64,000 nt of DNA from DATCKG01 sp036562385 (GCA_036562385.1 DATCKG010000112.1:27251-91250), one strand, 5' to 3'. Shown: positions 1 to 9,066, numbered from the stretch's first letter. Made by a program: numbers and translations. Notes: generated by a model not told the origin, from the sequence alone.

Positions 1-81
1 CCCATCTTCAAGCGGGCCCTGCGGATTCTGCGCCACGGGGCCGGCCGGTTTACGGAGATCATGCACTCGGCGGTGCAGTAG
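1..81 (+). CDS. 3' end of an unidentified gene
   Basis: An open frame enters from the left edge and ends at a TAG at 79-81, giving the last 26 residues of a protein (ending IMHSAVQ). It is rich in Arg, Ile and Leu. The fragment is too short to assign a family. It is followed by a terminator-like hairpin at 209-245, consistent with the end of a transcription unit. Confidence 0.45.
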   Translation, partial: PIFKRALRILRHGAGRFTEIMHSAVQ

Positions 82-208
82 GTCGGATTCTCTCGAAACT
101 CCTGGTACAGGCAGACTTCTTACCAGCACAGCCTTCTTGCCACCAACTGTAACGGTTTCCAGCCGATCACGCGGAGCCCAGGCGTGAGCGGCTCTGCCGC
201 TGAACCAG

Positions 209-245
209 AAGAACCGCCCCGGTGTCGGAGGCGGTTCTTTCTTGT
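209..245 (+). terminator. Rho-independent terminator
   Basis: A perfect 10-bp inverted repeat, AAGAACCGCC (209-218) and GGCGGTTCTT (230-239), with an 11-nt loop, is followed by TTCTT. It lies after the partial gene at the left edge and upstream of the DUF169 gene. Confidence 0.7.
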
Positions 246-345
246 ATCAGCGAAGCCAGGCGGCGCAGGCGTCGGATACCAACAGGAAAAGAGACGGATT
301 ATCATGAAAAGACATACCAATCTGTTGATGATGGGAGGAATGGAC

Positions 346-1170
346 ATGAGCGAAGCAACCCTGCCGGAACCCCGGGCGGTGGCCGCCGTCCTGGATCGTT
401 ATGTGCGGCCCGACACCTTCCCCGTGGGCATCCGGGTCTTCCGCAAGGGTGAACCCCTGCCGCCCCGGGTGCGCCGGCCCAAGGCCGACCTGGGCATTCC
501 GATCAGCATCTGCCAGGGGATCAGCATGGCCCGGCGCTACGGGTGGAGCATCGCCATGGGTGCGGAGGATCTGATCTGTCCCATCGCCCAGGTGGCCTTC
601 GGGTATCAGCCGGCGATCCAGTACTACACCGAAGGGAACCTGGCCGCGGGCATGTACGTGGAGACCTGCGCACAGGGCCGCCTGACGGAGCAGGAGGTGC
701 CCAAGTTCGACCTGGACCCGTCCCGGGTCGTGGTGGTGGCGCCCCTGGAGCGATGCACCTTCCAGCCCGAGACCCTGCTGGTGTACGGGAACTCGGCCCA
801 GGTGATGCGACTGGTGACCGCCGCCCTCTGGAAGACCGGCGGGGCCATCACCTCCACCACCTCCGGCCGGGCGGACTGTGCCGATATCGTCATCCGCACG
901 GCTCAGGAAGGAAAACCTCAGTTCATTCTGCCCTGCCTGGGCGATCGGATTTTCGGCCAGACCCAGGATACGGAGATGGCCTTCACTACCCCATGGAACC
1001 GGGTGCCGGAACTGCTGGAGGGGCTGGAGGGGACCCACCGGGGCGGGGTCAGGTATCCGATCCCCCACTTCCTCCGGTACACGCCCCAGTTCCCGGAGAC
1101 CTATCAGAAACTGCAGGCGCTGTGGGAGACGGGCCCCGAAGGGACCGATCCAACAACTCCGCAAGACTGA
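346..1170 (+). CDS. DUF169 family protein
   Basis: A 274-residue cytoplasmic protein of the DUF169 family (COG2043), whose biochemical role is unknown. Family features seen are the Cys-containing segments SICQG, DLICPIAQ and LERCTFQPE, the YGNSAQVMR segment and the LPCLGDRIFGQTQDTEM block near the C-terminus. The ATG at 346 was chosen because GGGAGG (333-338) sits 7 nt upstream; in-frame ATGs at 304 and 340 lack a properly spaced site. The 3' end overlaps the convergent glcF frame by 122 bp. Family assignment is good; function cannot be inferred from context. Confidence 0.85.
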   Translation: MSEATLPEPRAVAAVLDRYVRPDTFPVGIRVFRKGEPLPPRVRRPKADLGIPISICQGISMARRYGWSIAMGAEDLICPIAQVAFGYQPAIQYYTEGNLAAGMYVETCAQGRLTEQEVPKFDLDPSRVVVVAPLERCTFQPETLLVYGNSAQVMRLVTAALWKTGGAITSTTSGRADCADIVIRTAQEGKPQFILPCLGDRIFGQTQDTEMAFTTPWNRVPELLEGLEGTHRGGVRYPIPHFLRYTPQFPETYQKLQALWETGPEGTDPTTPQD

Positions 1171-2452
1171 GGACTTCGACCTGACCCTCCAGCCCCGCCT
1201 GCTGCACGCCCAGGCGAAGCTGCAGATAGCAGCCGGGATTGGCGGTGACCACCACCTGGGCGCCGGTCTCGGCCACGCGGGCCATCTTCTCCCGCAGGAC
1301 CCGGTCCGCCATCTCCGGGTGCACCAGGTTGTAGATGCCGGCGCTGCCGCAGCACCGGTCCGCCCCGTTCATCTCCCGGTACCGGATGCCGGGGATGGTG
1401 CGGATGAGGTCCCGGGGCTGCCGCCGGACCTTCTGGCCGTGAACCAGGTGGCAGGAGTCCTGGTAGGTGACCGTAAGGGGCAGGGGCGACAGGGCATCCG
1501 CGGGCAACCCCACCTCCGCCAGCCACTGGGAGAAATCCATCACCCGGGCGGAGAAGGCCCGCGCCCGCTCTGCCCATTCGGGGTTGTCGCGCAACAGGTG
1601 GGCGTACTCCTTCAGGTGGGCGCCGCAGCCCCCGGCATGGGTCACGATGGGGCCGGGGTACCGCTCAAATGCTGCGATGTTCTTTCGGGCGAGCCTCCGG
1701 GCGGTTTCCAGGTCGCCGCTGTGCGCGTGCAGGGCGCCGCAGCAGACCTGCCCGGCCGGCACGATGCAGCGGGCGCCGGCGGCCGTCAGCACCCGGATGG
1801 CCGCCTCGTTCTGATGAAACAGGAAAGCATCCTGGATACAGCCTCGGAAGAAAAGCACCGTCTGGCCGTTGGGGGCCTGACCGGCCTTTTCCTCACCGGT
1901 GCCACCGGATAGGACACGAGCTGTCCGGTAAGCCCGGGCTGCCCGGTAAGGCCGGGCCGGGTGGATGCGCGGCAGCGCCCTGGCGAGATCCCCGAAAGCG
2001 CCGGGCAGCAGGCGCAGCAGGCCCAGCCGCTGGGCCAGGGCGGCAAGCCACCCCACGGCCCGCAGGGGGCCGGGATAGGGGATCAGGTGGCGCAGGCCAA
2101 ATCGGATCAGGCGCCCCGGAGGCTTCAGCGGTGCGGTCAGCACCCGCACCTCCTCCAGAAGGCGGCCGTACCGGACGCCGCTGGGGCAGGCGGACTCGCA
2201 GGCCCGGCAGCCCAGGCACAGGTCCAGGGGCTCCGCCAGGCCCTCATCCAGAGGAAGCTTTCCCTCCGCCAGGGCCCGCATCAAGGTCAGGCGGCCCCGT
2301 GGGGAAAGGGTTTCCAGCCCCGTCTCCCGATAGGTAGGGCAGGCCTGGGCGCAGAAACCGCAGTGAACGCAGCGGAGGAGCCCTTCATAATCCAGCCCGG
2401 AGATGGCGGGCCGCAGGGGCGGGGGTTCGGGAACAGACCAGGACTTACTCAT
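1049..2452 (-). CDS. glcF: Glycolate/lactate oxidase iron-sulfur subunit GlcF
   Basis: A 467-residue iron-sulfur partner of the FAD subunit, expected to pass electrons from glycolate, D-lactate or a similar 2-hydroxyacid to the respiratory chain. Two ferredoxin-type motifs are visible, Cys28/31/34/38 and Cys79/82/85/89, each ending in CP. Two cysteine-rich CCG-type blocks follow (VCCGALHAHSG, about residue 237, and RCCGSAGIYN, about 365). The start overlaps the glcD stop by 8 nt, so the pair is translationally coupled. The last 30 or so residues, rich in Ser, Gly, Thr and Pro, run on into the DUF169 gene and look like a read-through extension. No GlcE gene is present. Confidence 0.9.
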   Translation of the reverse strand: MSKSWSVPEPPPLRPAISGLDYEGLLRCVHCGFCAQACPTYRETGLETLSPRGRLTLMRALAEGKLPLDEGLAEPLDLCLGCRACESACPSGVRYGRLLEEVRVLTAPLKPPGRLIRFGLRHLIPYPGPLRAVGWLAALAQRLGLLRLLPGAFGDLARALPRIHPARPYRAARAYRTARVLSGGTGEEKAGQAPNGQTVLFFRGCIQDAFLFHQNEAAIRVLTAAGARCIVPAGQVCCGALHAHSGDLETARRLARKNIAAFERYPGPIVTHAGGCGAHLKEYAHLLRDNPEWAERARAFSARVMDFSQWLAEVGLPADALSPLPLTVTYQDSCHLVHGQKVRRQPRDLIRTIPGIRYREMNGADRCCGSAGIYNLVHPEMADRVLREKMARVAETGAQVVVTANPGCYLQLRLGVQQAGLEGQVEVLSLAELLDRSLRGPSPTAPAVSDRSPGTGACTGGSGGSDT

Positions 2453-3809
2453 CGAGACGCATCTTCCCCGGGTTCAAGATTCCGTCCGGATCCAGGGCCC
2501 GCTTGATCCGGCGCATGACGTCGATGCCGGTCTCCCCCACCTCCATCTCCAGGTAGGGGGCCTTCAGGGTGCCGATGCCGTGCTCGCCGGAAAGGGTACC
2601 GCCCAGTTCCAGTGCGATCCGGGCGATCTCCTCCAGGACCTGCTCCACCTTGGCCATCTCCTCCCGGTCCCTGAGGTCGGTGACCACGTTGGGGTGGATG
2701 TTGCCGTCGCCGATGTGGCCGTAGATGGCCATGGTCAGGCCGGTCTTTTCCCGCAGGTACTGAATCCGGCGGATCAGTTCCGGAATCCGGGAGGGAGGCA
2801 CCGCCACGTCCTCGCCGATCTTGGTGGGCTTTACCTGGGTGATCGCGGTGCTGATGGACCGGCGGGCCCGCCAGAGTTCCTGGGCCTCCTCGGGCGTCCG
2901 GGCAATCCGGACCTCGGAGGCCCCCAGTTCCCGGCAGATGGCCGCGACGGTGTCCGCCTGCCGCTGCACCGCCTCCCGGAAGCCGTCCACGCTGATCACC
3001 AGCACCGCCTCCGCCTCCACCGGCAGCCCCAGGTGCAGGTAGTTCTCCACCACCCTAAGGGAAAGCTGGTCCATGATCTCCAGGGTGGCCGGCGTCACCC
3101 CCCGGGCCACCAGGGCGGCGTTGGTTTCGGCGGCATCCTCCAGCCGCGGAAAGACCGCCATCAGCGTCTGGGTGGCCTCCGGCCTGGGCACCAGCCTGAG
3201 CGTCGCCTCCGTGACCACCCCCAGAGTCCCCTCTGAGCCCACCATCAGGCGGGTGAGGTCGTAGCCCGTCACGTTCTTCACCGTGCGGCCGCCGGTCCGG
3301 AGCACCCGGCCGTCGGCCAGGACCACCTCCAGCCCCAGCACGTAATCCCGGGTGACCCCGTACTTGAAGCAGCGGGGCCCCCCTGCGTTTTCGGCGATGT
3401 TGCCACCGATGGTGGACACCTGGGAGGAGGCAGGATCCGGCGGGTAAAAGAGGCCCGCCGCCTCGGCCGCCTGCTGCAGGTGCGCGGTGATGACGCCGGG
3501 CTCCACCACCGCGATCAGATTCTTGCGATCAATCTCCTTGATGCGGTTCATGCGGGTGAGGGACAGGACGATGCCCCCCTTGGGAAGGGCACCGCCGGAC
3601 AGTCCCGTCCCGGCGCCCCGGGGCGTCACCGGCACCTTGTGCCGAGAAGCGATCCGCATCACCGCAGCCACCTCGGCGGTGCTCTCCGGCAGCACCACCG
3701 CCTCCGGGCGCCCGACATGGTAGGTGGCGTCCAGGGCGTAGCAGAGCAGGGCCTGCGGCGACGTCAGCACCCGCCCGGGCCCCAGCGCCTCCTCCAGTTC
3801 CGCAATCAC
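2445..3809 (-). CDS. glcD: Glycolate/D-lactate oxidase FAD subunit GlcD
   Basis: A 454-residue FAD-linked oxidase of the FAD_binding_4/FAD-oxidase_C type, which oxidises a 2-hydroxyacid such as glycolate or D-lactate. The FAD-binding PRGAGTGLSGG block is at about residues 62-72 and the C-terminal GEHGIGTLK block is present. Only GlcF accompanies it, as in the two-gene oxidases of Bacillus-type genomes. The first GTG is at 3809, but the best ribosome site (GGGGGAGGGG at 3827-3836) is 17 nt away. An in-frame CTG at 3821 is only 5 nt from it, so the true start may be CTG, four residues longer. Substrate is not decidable here. Confidence 0.9.
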   Translation of the reverse strand: MIAELEEALGPGRVLTSPQALLCYALDATYHVGRPEAVVLPESTAEVAAVMRIASRHKVPVTPRGAGTGLSGGALPKGGIVLSLTRMNRIKEIDRKNLIAVVEPGVITAHLQQAAEAAGLFYPPDPASSQVSTIGGNIAENAGGPRCFKYGVTRDYVLGLEVVLADGRVLRTGGRTVKNVTGYDLTRLMVGSEGTLGVVTEATLRLVPRPEATQTLMAVFPRLEDAAETNAALVARGVTPATLEIMDQLSLRVVENYLHLGLPVEAEAVLVISVDGFREAVQRQADTVAAICRELGASEVRIARTPEEAQELWRARRSISTAITQVKPTKIGEDVAVPPSRIPELIRRIQYLREKTGLTMAIYGHIGDGNIHPNVVTDLRDREEMAKVEQVLEEIARIALELGGTLSGEHGIGTLKAPYLEMEVGETGIDVMRRIKRALDPDGILNPGKMRLDE

Positions 3810-3845
3810 TGCCTTGTCCAGTGAAACCCCTCCCCCTGAGTAGAA

Positions 3846-3870
3846 GCGCTCCGGCCAAGGGCCGGAGCGC
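3846..3870 (-). terminator. Strong hairpin between the CuAO-domain gene and glcD
   Basis: An 11-bp perfect stem, GCGCTCCGGCC and GGCCGGAGCGC, has a 3-nt loop (AAG). It lies just downstream of the leftward gene ending at 3934. Read leftward it is followed only by TTCTA, so termination may be partial. Confidence 0.5.
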
Positions 3871-3933
3871 CATCATGCGCATATGATTCAGGTCTACCTA
3901 TTTCCCCAGACAGGCTGAAAGAACGCCTCGCTA

Positions 3934-5235
3934 CTAGGCAGCGGGAGCCTCTTCAGCGGGGGCCTCCACGGGAGCCTCGCTGTCGGGCTGCCCCTCAGTA
4001 GGCTGCTCCTCAGCAGGCTGCTCCTCGGCAGGCTCCTCGGCCGGGATCTCTTCCGCCGGCTCCTCCGCGGCCGGTTCCTCACCGGTTTCGCCGGTGATCT
4101 CCGGCGGGAAGATCACGGGCTCCTCATTGGGCTGGAACCAGAACTCACCCGCAGCAAAGCTCACCATGACGGGAGCGCCCTTGACGTCCAGGAGAGGCAT
4201 GGACATGGCCATCGTGGTGTTGACCTTGTGGGTGAAGCCGTTCTCATCCAGCCAGTAGGTCAGCACGAACCGCTCCAGGGTAACGTCCGTGGGGATCTCC
4301 ATGTTCTCCCCGGGCACCGTAAACACCATGGTGAAGAACGGAGAATTGGTGAGATTCAGGCTCACCTTGAAGGTGTGGACACCGTCCAGGTCCTCCTCAC
4401 CCACCACGAAAGCCTCACCGTCGGCCAGGATCTGCTCGCCCAGCCGGGTCAGCGCCACGGGGTCCAGGGAGAAATCGCCGGGCAGGCCCAGCATGGAGGT
4501 AGCCTCGCCCAACTCCGCCACATCCACCTTGAACCAGCCCTGGTCCGGCAGGTTCAACCAGATCTCGCCCTGATAGAGCGCGGTCTGGGTGGTGAAGGTC
4601 TCGCCTTCCATGGTGGCCTCAACGGTCACCAGCCCATCCTGCCCGTAGGTCTGAACCTCCATGGTGCTGCTGACGGACGGCATGACAGGCAGGTCCAGCC
4701 CCTCCGGCACATCCCGGAAGGACCAGGACATGGTCATCCGCCCCGTGCCCTTCACGCCAACAGGCTGAGCCTCCCGGGACTTCCGCAGCAGCGCCCACGC
4801 CAGGTCAGACAGGGGGCCCGGCGGCTCCACCGAAGCGGTCCGGGTCTCCTGGTTCCACGAGACCTGGGCGCCCAGATGCTCGGAAACGAACCGCAGCGGT
4901 ACCACAGTGCGGTCGTTCACGATCCGGGCCGGCACGTCCAGCTTGACCTCCCGGCCGTTGACCACCGCGATGTCGGAGCCGATGGTCAGTTCCAGGGTCT
5001 TGGGCCACTTGGACAGCGTGACCTTCTGGCTTGCCTGGTCCCAGGTCACGTCAAACCCCAGCCGTTCCGCCAAGGCACGGACAGGCACCAGAGTCCGGCC
5101 GTTCTCGATGAACGGGGCCACGTCAGCGACCAATTCCTGGCCGGCCACCTCCACCCGGACCTGAGGGGCCGCCGCCACCGGCGCTGACAGGGTCACCACG
5201 AGGGCCGCTGCCAGGGATGCAAACCACTTGCGCAC
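3934..5235 (-). CDS. Secreted protein with copper-amine-oxidase N-terminal domain
   Basis: A 433-residue exported protein. Residues 1-23 form a signal peptide (basic start, hydrophobic core, AAA cleavage region). Residues 24-135 form a copper-amine-oxidase-like N-terminal domain, recognised by the paired motifs NGRTLVPVRALAERLG and NDRTVVPLRFVSEHLG; despite the name this domain binds no copper by itself. The middle 150-370 resembles LolA/LppX-like lipoprotein folds (DUF6612 type), which is a guess from the beta-rich pattern. The last 60 residues are an E/A/P repeat, probably a wall-spanning spacer. The start is GTG at 5235, 11 nt after GGGAGG. Confidence 0.8.
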   Translation of the reverse strand: MRKWFASLAAALVVTLSAPVAAAPQVRVEVAGQELVADVAPFIENGRTLVPVRALAERLGFDVTWDQASQKVTLSKWPKTLELTIGSDIAVVNGREVKLDVPARIVNDRTVVPLRFVSEHLGAQVSWNQETRTASVEPPGPLSDLAWALLRKSREAQPVGVKGTGRMTMSWSFRDVPEGLDLPVMPSVSSTMEVQTYGQDGLVTVEATMEGETFTTQTALYQGEIWLNLPDQGWFKVDVAELGEATSMLGLPGDFSLDPVALTRLGEQILADGEAFVVGEEDLDGVHTFKVSLNLTNSPFFTMVFTVPGENMEIPTDVTLERFVLTYWLDENGFTHKVNTTMAMSMPLLDVKGAPVMVSFAAGEFWFQPNEEPVIFPPEITGETGEEPAAEEPAEEIPAEEPAEEQPAEEQPTEGQPDSEAPVEAPAEEAPAA

Positions 5236-5368
5236 CCTTCTTCATTCCTCCCTTCTACTTTTTTGCCCTTGTTAGGGCTAAAGTTGTGACAATTTACGGT
5301 GGTTCCCATGTTTGTCAATACGACGGATAAGCCATTGTTCCTCCCCCTATCGGGCTATCCGAATAACG

Positions 5369-5397
5369 CAAAAACGGAGAGCACTTGTGCCCTCCGT
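5369..5397 (-). terminator. Rho-independent terminator after yitT
   Basis: Read leftward, ACGGAGGGCAC-AA-GTGCTCTCCGT forms a stem with one internal mismatch and is followed by TTTTTGCG. It ends the fabG-like/yitT unit. Confidence 0.75.
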
Positions 5398-5503
5398 CTT
5401 GTACCTGCCCCTGCCGGCGGCCGCCAGGCTGCGGCACCAGCCAATCTGATCCCTCAGCGCACACAGGCAGAAACTCGTGCACCCTCCGTTCTTGTCCCAA
5501 TTC

Positions 5504-6361
5504 CTATGTAGTACTTCCGCGGGCCCGTTTCAGCAGGCTGTACCCGTGGAAACGGCCGAAGACCTCGTCAGTGCTCAGCACCACCAGGAAAGCGCCCGGG
5601 TCCACCGCCGCCACGATTTCCTTGCACTGGGCAAGTTCATAGCGAGTCACTGTGCAGAGCAGGATCTTTCGCGGCGCCCCGCTGTACGCGCCGGTGGCGT
5701 CGAGGATGGTGACCCCTCGGACCATTTCTTCGTTGACCCGGCGGGCGATCTGCTCGGCCTTGTCAGTCACCACCAAGATCGTTTTCTTGCTGGTGGCGGC
5801 GGTGACGGCATCCACCATCTTGCCGGAGACGAACATCGCAATCAACGTGTACAGGACGACCTTCAGGTCGTTGTGCAGTCCCGCCAGGCTCACGATCACC
5901 GCGTTGACCGCCAGCATCACGTCGCCGGCGGGAATCGAGTAGCGCCGGTTCAGGGCCACCGCCAGCACATCCAACCCGCCGGTGGAACCCCCGCTGCGGA
6001 TGGCCAGGCCGGTGCCAGCGCCGAGCACGATGCCGCCGAAGATGGCGTTGAGCATCTGGTCATCGGGGATCACGGCCTGCACCGGCAGCACCGCCAGAAT
6101 ACCGCTGAGGCTGACAATCCCCAATACCGTGAGGAGCAGAAACTTACGGCCCAAATACTTCTGGCCCCATAAGAGGATCGGAATGTTGTAGACCAGCACC
6201 TGAAGGCCCGTCGACCAGCCGAAGATCTGCCACAGCAGCAGGGCAACACCGCCCACCCCGCCGCTTACCAGGTGATGCGGCCCGAAAAACCACTGGTAGG
6301 CAACCGCCACCAGGAAGTTTCCCAGGATGACGTTCAACACTTGCCACGCCGCATGCATCAT
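5504..6361 (-). CDS. YitT family membrane protein (DUF161-DUF2179)
   Basis: A 285-residue integral membrane protein of the YitT family. About five or six hydrophobic helices occupy residues 5-190, including the SGGVGGVALLL and SGGSTGGLDVLA glycine-rich segments typical of DUF161. The soluble C-terminal 80 residues fit DUF2179. The molecular role is unknown. It starts 35 nt after the SDR gene stop with AGGTGAC as ribosome site; ATG at 6361 or 6358 are both possible. It is probably co-transcribed with the upstream SDR gene. Confidence 0.85.
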   Translation of the reverse strand: MMHAAWQVLNVILGNFLVAVAYQWFFGPHHLVSGGVGGVALLLWQIFGWSTGLQVLVYNIPILLWGQKYLGRKFLLLTVLGIVSLSGILAVLPVQAVIPDDQMLNAIFGGIVLGAGTGLAIRSGGSTGGLDVLAVALNRRYSIPAGDVMLAVNAVIVSLAGLHNDLKVVLYTLIAMFVSGKMVDAVTAATSKKTILVVTDKAEQIARRVNEEMVRGVTILDATGAYSGAPRKILLCTVTRYELAQCKEIVAAVDPGAFLVVLSTDEVFGRFHGYSLLKRARGSTT

Positions 6362-6395
6362 GTGTCACCTGTCCGTTTCGTGTTGCTGGTACCGC

Positions 6396-7139
6396 TCACA
6401 TCACCACACCTCCGTTGGGGCTCCAGACCTGGCCGGTGATGAAGCCTGCGCCGGGGCTGGCGAGGAAACGAACCACCGCGGCGATCTCCTCCGGGGTGCC
6501 CAGTCGGCCCACCGGCGTATGGGCCAGCCATTCCTGCAGAGCCGGCCCCGTCAGATCCTTGTTCATCTCCGTGGCCACCGCCCCCGGTGCCACGCAGTTG
6601 ACCGTGATACCAAAGCCCCCGACCTCCCGGGCCAGCGCCCGGGTAAACCCGATCTGGCCGGCTTTGGCGGTGCTGTAAGCCACCTCGCCGGCGGCGCCGC
6701 TGATGCCCCAGATGGAACTGATGTTGATAATGCGCCCGTAGCGCCGTTCGATCATGCCGGGCAGCGCCGCGCGGGTGCAGACGAACATGCCCCGCAGGTG
6801 CACCGCCATCAGCCGGTCCCATTCCTCCACCGTCGTGTCCACCAATAGCTTCTCCAGGGCGATGCCTGCGTTGTTGACCAGGATATCCAGCCGCCCGAAG
6901 CGGGAAATGGTCTCTTCCACCATCCGGGTGCAGTCGGCAGGATTGGCCACATCCCCCTGGCAGGCAAAGGCGCGGCCGCCGCGCCCGGTGATCTCGGCCA
7001 CCACCGCCTCCGCGGCCTGCTGCCGCTCACGGTACACCACGGTCACCGCCGCCCCGGCCTCGGCCAGCGCCAGTGCCACCGCCCGGCCAATGCCGCGGGA
7101 GGCGCCGGTCACCAAAGCTGCCTGACCAACCAGCTCCAT
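6396..7139 (-). CDS. Short-chain dehydrogenase/reductase, FabG-like
   Basis: A 247-residue classical SDR, most similar in pattern to 3-oxoacyl-ACP reductase. The nucleotide-binding motif TGASRGIG is at 12-19, NNAG at about 90, the catalytic Ser in ISSIWG at about 141 and the YSTAK (Tyr/Lys) pair at about 155-159. The start ATG has GGAAGGGG 7 nt upstream. It is first in a two-gene unit with yitT. Adjacent YitT does not reveal the substrate, so the fabG name is not given. Confidence 0.88.
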   Translation of the reverse strand: MELVGQAALVTGASRGIGRAVALALAEAGAAVTVVYRERQQAAEAVVAEITGRGGRAFACQGDVANPADCTRMVEETISRFGRLDILVNNAGIALEKLLVDTTVEEWDRLMAVHLRGMFVCTRAALPGMIERRYGRIINISSIWGISGAAGEVAYSTAKAGQIGFTRALAREVGGFGITVNCVAPGAVATEMNKDLTGPALQEWLAHTPVGRLGTPEEIAAVVRFLASPGAGFITGQVWSPNGGVVM

Positions 7140-7251
7140 CCAGATTCCCCTTCCTTTCCCACTGGCTCGTGCACAGGGTCACGTTCACGCCGCATGATGT
7201 TACCACCCCACGATGATACCGTCCAGCGTCCTTTGGGCATCAGCGTGCCCG

Positions 7252-7265
7252 AGTGTGCTCACACT
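7252..7265. promoter_or_regulatory. Short palindrome in a divergent promoter region
   Basis: AGTGTG-CT-CACACT is a perfect 6-bp palindrome between the divergent SDR gene (leftward) and the FMN-binding protein gene (rightward). It could be an operator. No further support is visible. Confidence 0.25.
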
Positions 7266-7312
7266 AACAACCAGCGACTTTGGAAGAGAGCCGAAAGGAG
7301 AGGGTCCGCATC

Positions 7313-8788
7313 ATGTCATTCTGGCGAGGAGTGCTGTGGGGCGCCGCCGGCACCGTTGCCGGGGCCGGGCTGGTAGGAGGTCTGCTGACCAGGCGGGTCA
7401 CCCGGGGCCTCATGCACCGGGCCGCGGCCAGGGTCACCGGCGAGATCATGGAAACGGGTAAGTATGACGCCAACATGGCCGAAATGTTCACCGCCATGGT
7501 GGGCCGCCATCCCAGGGTGCTGCTGGAAACGGCCCTGCGGGCCGAGCGCGGCCAGGCGATCTCCCGCCCGCTGTTTACCACCAAACGCTTCATTCATTTC
7601 GATGACCTCATGTTTATTCCCGCACAACTTTCCACTCTGCCCACCGACGAAAACCAGCGCATCGACCTGACCACCGTGATCGGTCCCCGAGCAGGACGCC
7701 CACTGAAGCTGGACCTGCCCGTCTACATCTCGGGCATGGCCCTGGGGCTGTCCCTTTCCGACCGGTGCAAGATCGCCCTGGCCAAGGGCGCGGCGGCAGC
7801 GGGCACCGCCACCAATTCCGGGGAAGGGGGTTTCCATCCCCTGGAGCGAAAACACGCCAAGTACTATATCCTGCAATACACCCGGGGCGGATGGCCGGCG
7901 GATCCGGAGGTGTTCAGGCAGGCCGATGCCATCGAGATCCAGGTAGGCCAGGGCGCCCAGGCGGGCTCTCCCCAGTCCACCCCCGGCTGGAAGCTGACCG
8001 ACGAGCAGCGCCGGGCACTGGGGCTTTCCGAAGGACAGGACGCCGTGATCCACAGCCGCTTCCCCGAAGTGGAGAAGCCCAGCGACTTCCGGAAGCTGGT
8101 AAGTCGCATCCGCAGCATGGCGGGTGAGATCCCGGTGGGCATCAAACTCGCGGCCGGACACCGCCTGGAAGACGACCTGGAAGTGGCCCTGGAGGCCGGC
8201 GTGGACTTCGTGACGGTGGATGGCGCCCAGGCCAGCAGCCACGCCGCTCAGCCGATCCTGCTGGACGATTTCGGTATTCCCAGCCTGATCGCTCTGTGCA
8301 GAGCCGCCCGAGTGCTGCAGGGCACCGGCGTGAGTCTGGTGGTCTCCGGCGGCTTCATGACGCCCGGGGAGATCCTCAAGGCGCTGGCCCTGGGAGCCGA
8401 TGCGGTGGCGGTGGGCGCCGCCGCGGTCATGGCCGCGGTCCACGGCCAGTGGCAGAAGATTGCCCCCTTCGATCCCCCCACCTCCCTGGTCTGGCATGAC
8501 GGCAAGCACCGGGACAAGTTCGACGTGGAGGAGGGCGCACGGGACGTGGCCAACTGGTTTGCCGCCGTGGCGGACGAACTGGTGACCGGTGTCCGGTCCG
8601 TGGGCAAACGTTCCGTCCACGAAGTGAGCCGGGAGGATCTGTGCGCTCTGACCCCCGAAAGTGCCGCCATCACCGGACTCCCCCTGGCCTGGTATCCGCC
8701 GGGGGAAGAACCGGCCGGGATTCTGCAGTGGCCCGCCGCGCACTTTCAGGAGGCGACCGAATCACCAGCCCCCGGGCCGGTTCACTGA
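7313..8788 (+). CDS. FMN-binding glutamate synthase-like protein
   Basis: A 491-residue protein matching the FMN/glutamate-synthase central domain, without the glutaminase or GXGXG domains of full GltB. A short hydrophobic N-terminus (residues 5-25, GAAGTVAGAGLVGG) may anchor it to the membrane. FMN-barrel features include GTATNSGEGGFHP, QVGQGAQAGSPQ, IPVGIKLAAG, VDFVTVDGAQAS and LVVSGGFMTPGEILKALALGADAV. Stand-alone proteins of this kind are common in Firmicutes but their reaction is not established. The ATG at 7313 has AAGGAGAGGG about 9 nt upstream; a TTG at 7280 lies before that site and was rejected. Confidence 0.85.
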   Translation: MSFWRGVLWGAAGTVAGAGLVGGLLTRRVTRGLMHRAAARVTGEIMETGKYDANMAEMFTAMVGRHPRVLLETALRAERGQAISRPLFTTKRFIHFDDLMFIPAQLSTLPTDENQRIDLTTVIGPRAGRPLKLDLPVYISGMALGLSLSDRCKIALAKGAAAAGTATNSGEGGFHPLERKHAKYYILQYTRGGWPADPEVFRQADAIEIQVGQGAQAGSPQSTPGWKLTDEQRRALGLSEGQDAVIHSRFPEVEKPSDFRKLVSRIRSMAGEIPVGIKLAAGHRLEDDLEVALEAGVDFVTVDGAQASSHAAQPILLDDFGIPSLIALCRAARVLQGTGVSLVVSGGFMTPGEILKALALGADAVAVGAAAVMAAVHGQWQKIAPFDPPTSLVWHDGKHRDKFDVEEGARDVANWFAAVADELVTGVRSVGKRSVHEVSREDLCALTPESAAITGLPLAWYPPGEEPAGILQWPAAHFQEATESPAPGPVH

Positions 8789-8811
8789 CGGCCGTTTGAA
8801 ATCGAGCAAGA

Positions 8812-8838
8812 GGAGGCGGACAGATCCGCCCCGCCTCC
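8812..8838 (+). terminator. Hairpin after the FMN-binding protein gene
   Basis: GGAGGCGG (8812-8819) pairs with CCGCCTCC (8831-8838) 23 nt after the stop codon. There is no T-tract, so this is a possible weak terminator. Confidence 0.4.
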
Positions 8839-8982
8839 CCAGTAAACCATGCGTCCCGTTTCCCACAAATGGAGAGCTCCAGGCGTCCATGTACTAACTA
8901 TGATCCACCGGGTGGGCCGGTCGTCTTTTTCGTCGGCCGTACGGGCTGCCACTCTGGGATACACGCACCCGAAAAGCGACGC

Positions 8983-9052
8983 GTGGAGAGGCTCGCCTCT
9001 GGGGCGAGCCTCTCCACCTTTACGGAAGCCCCGCCCTCTTGCAGGGCGGGGC
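8983..9052. repeat. Two tandem perfect hairpins in non-coding DNA
   Basis: The first hairpin has a 15-bp perfect stem (8983-8997 with 9003-9017, loop TCTGG). The second has a 10-bp perfect stem (GCCCCGCCCT 9028-9037 with AGGGCGGGGC 9043-9052, loop CTTGC). They are 10 nt apart in a 1.15-kb stretch without an intact gene. Either may terminate transcription, though T-tracts are poor on both strands. Confidence 0.6.
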
Positions 9053-9066
9053 CAAAGCGGTGTTTC

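Noticed and set aside
8983..9052. A CRISPR array or palindromic repeat family
   Set aside because: The two hairpins differ in sequence and do not recur elsewhere in the window. No spacer-repeat periodicity or cas gene is seen.
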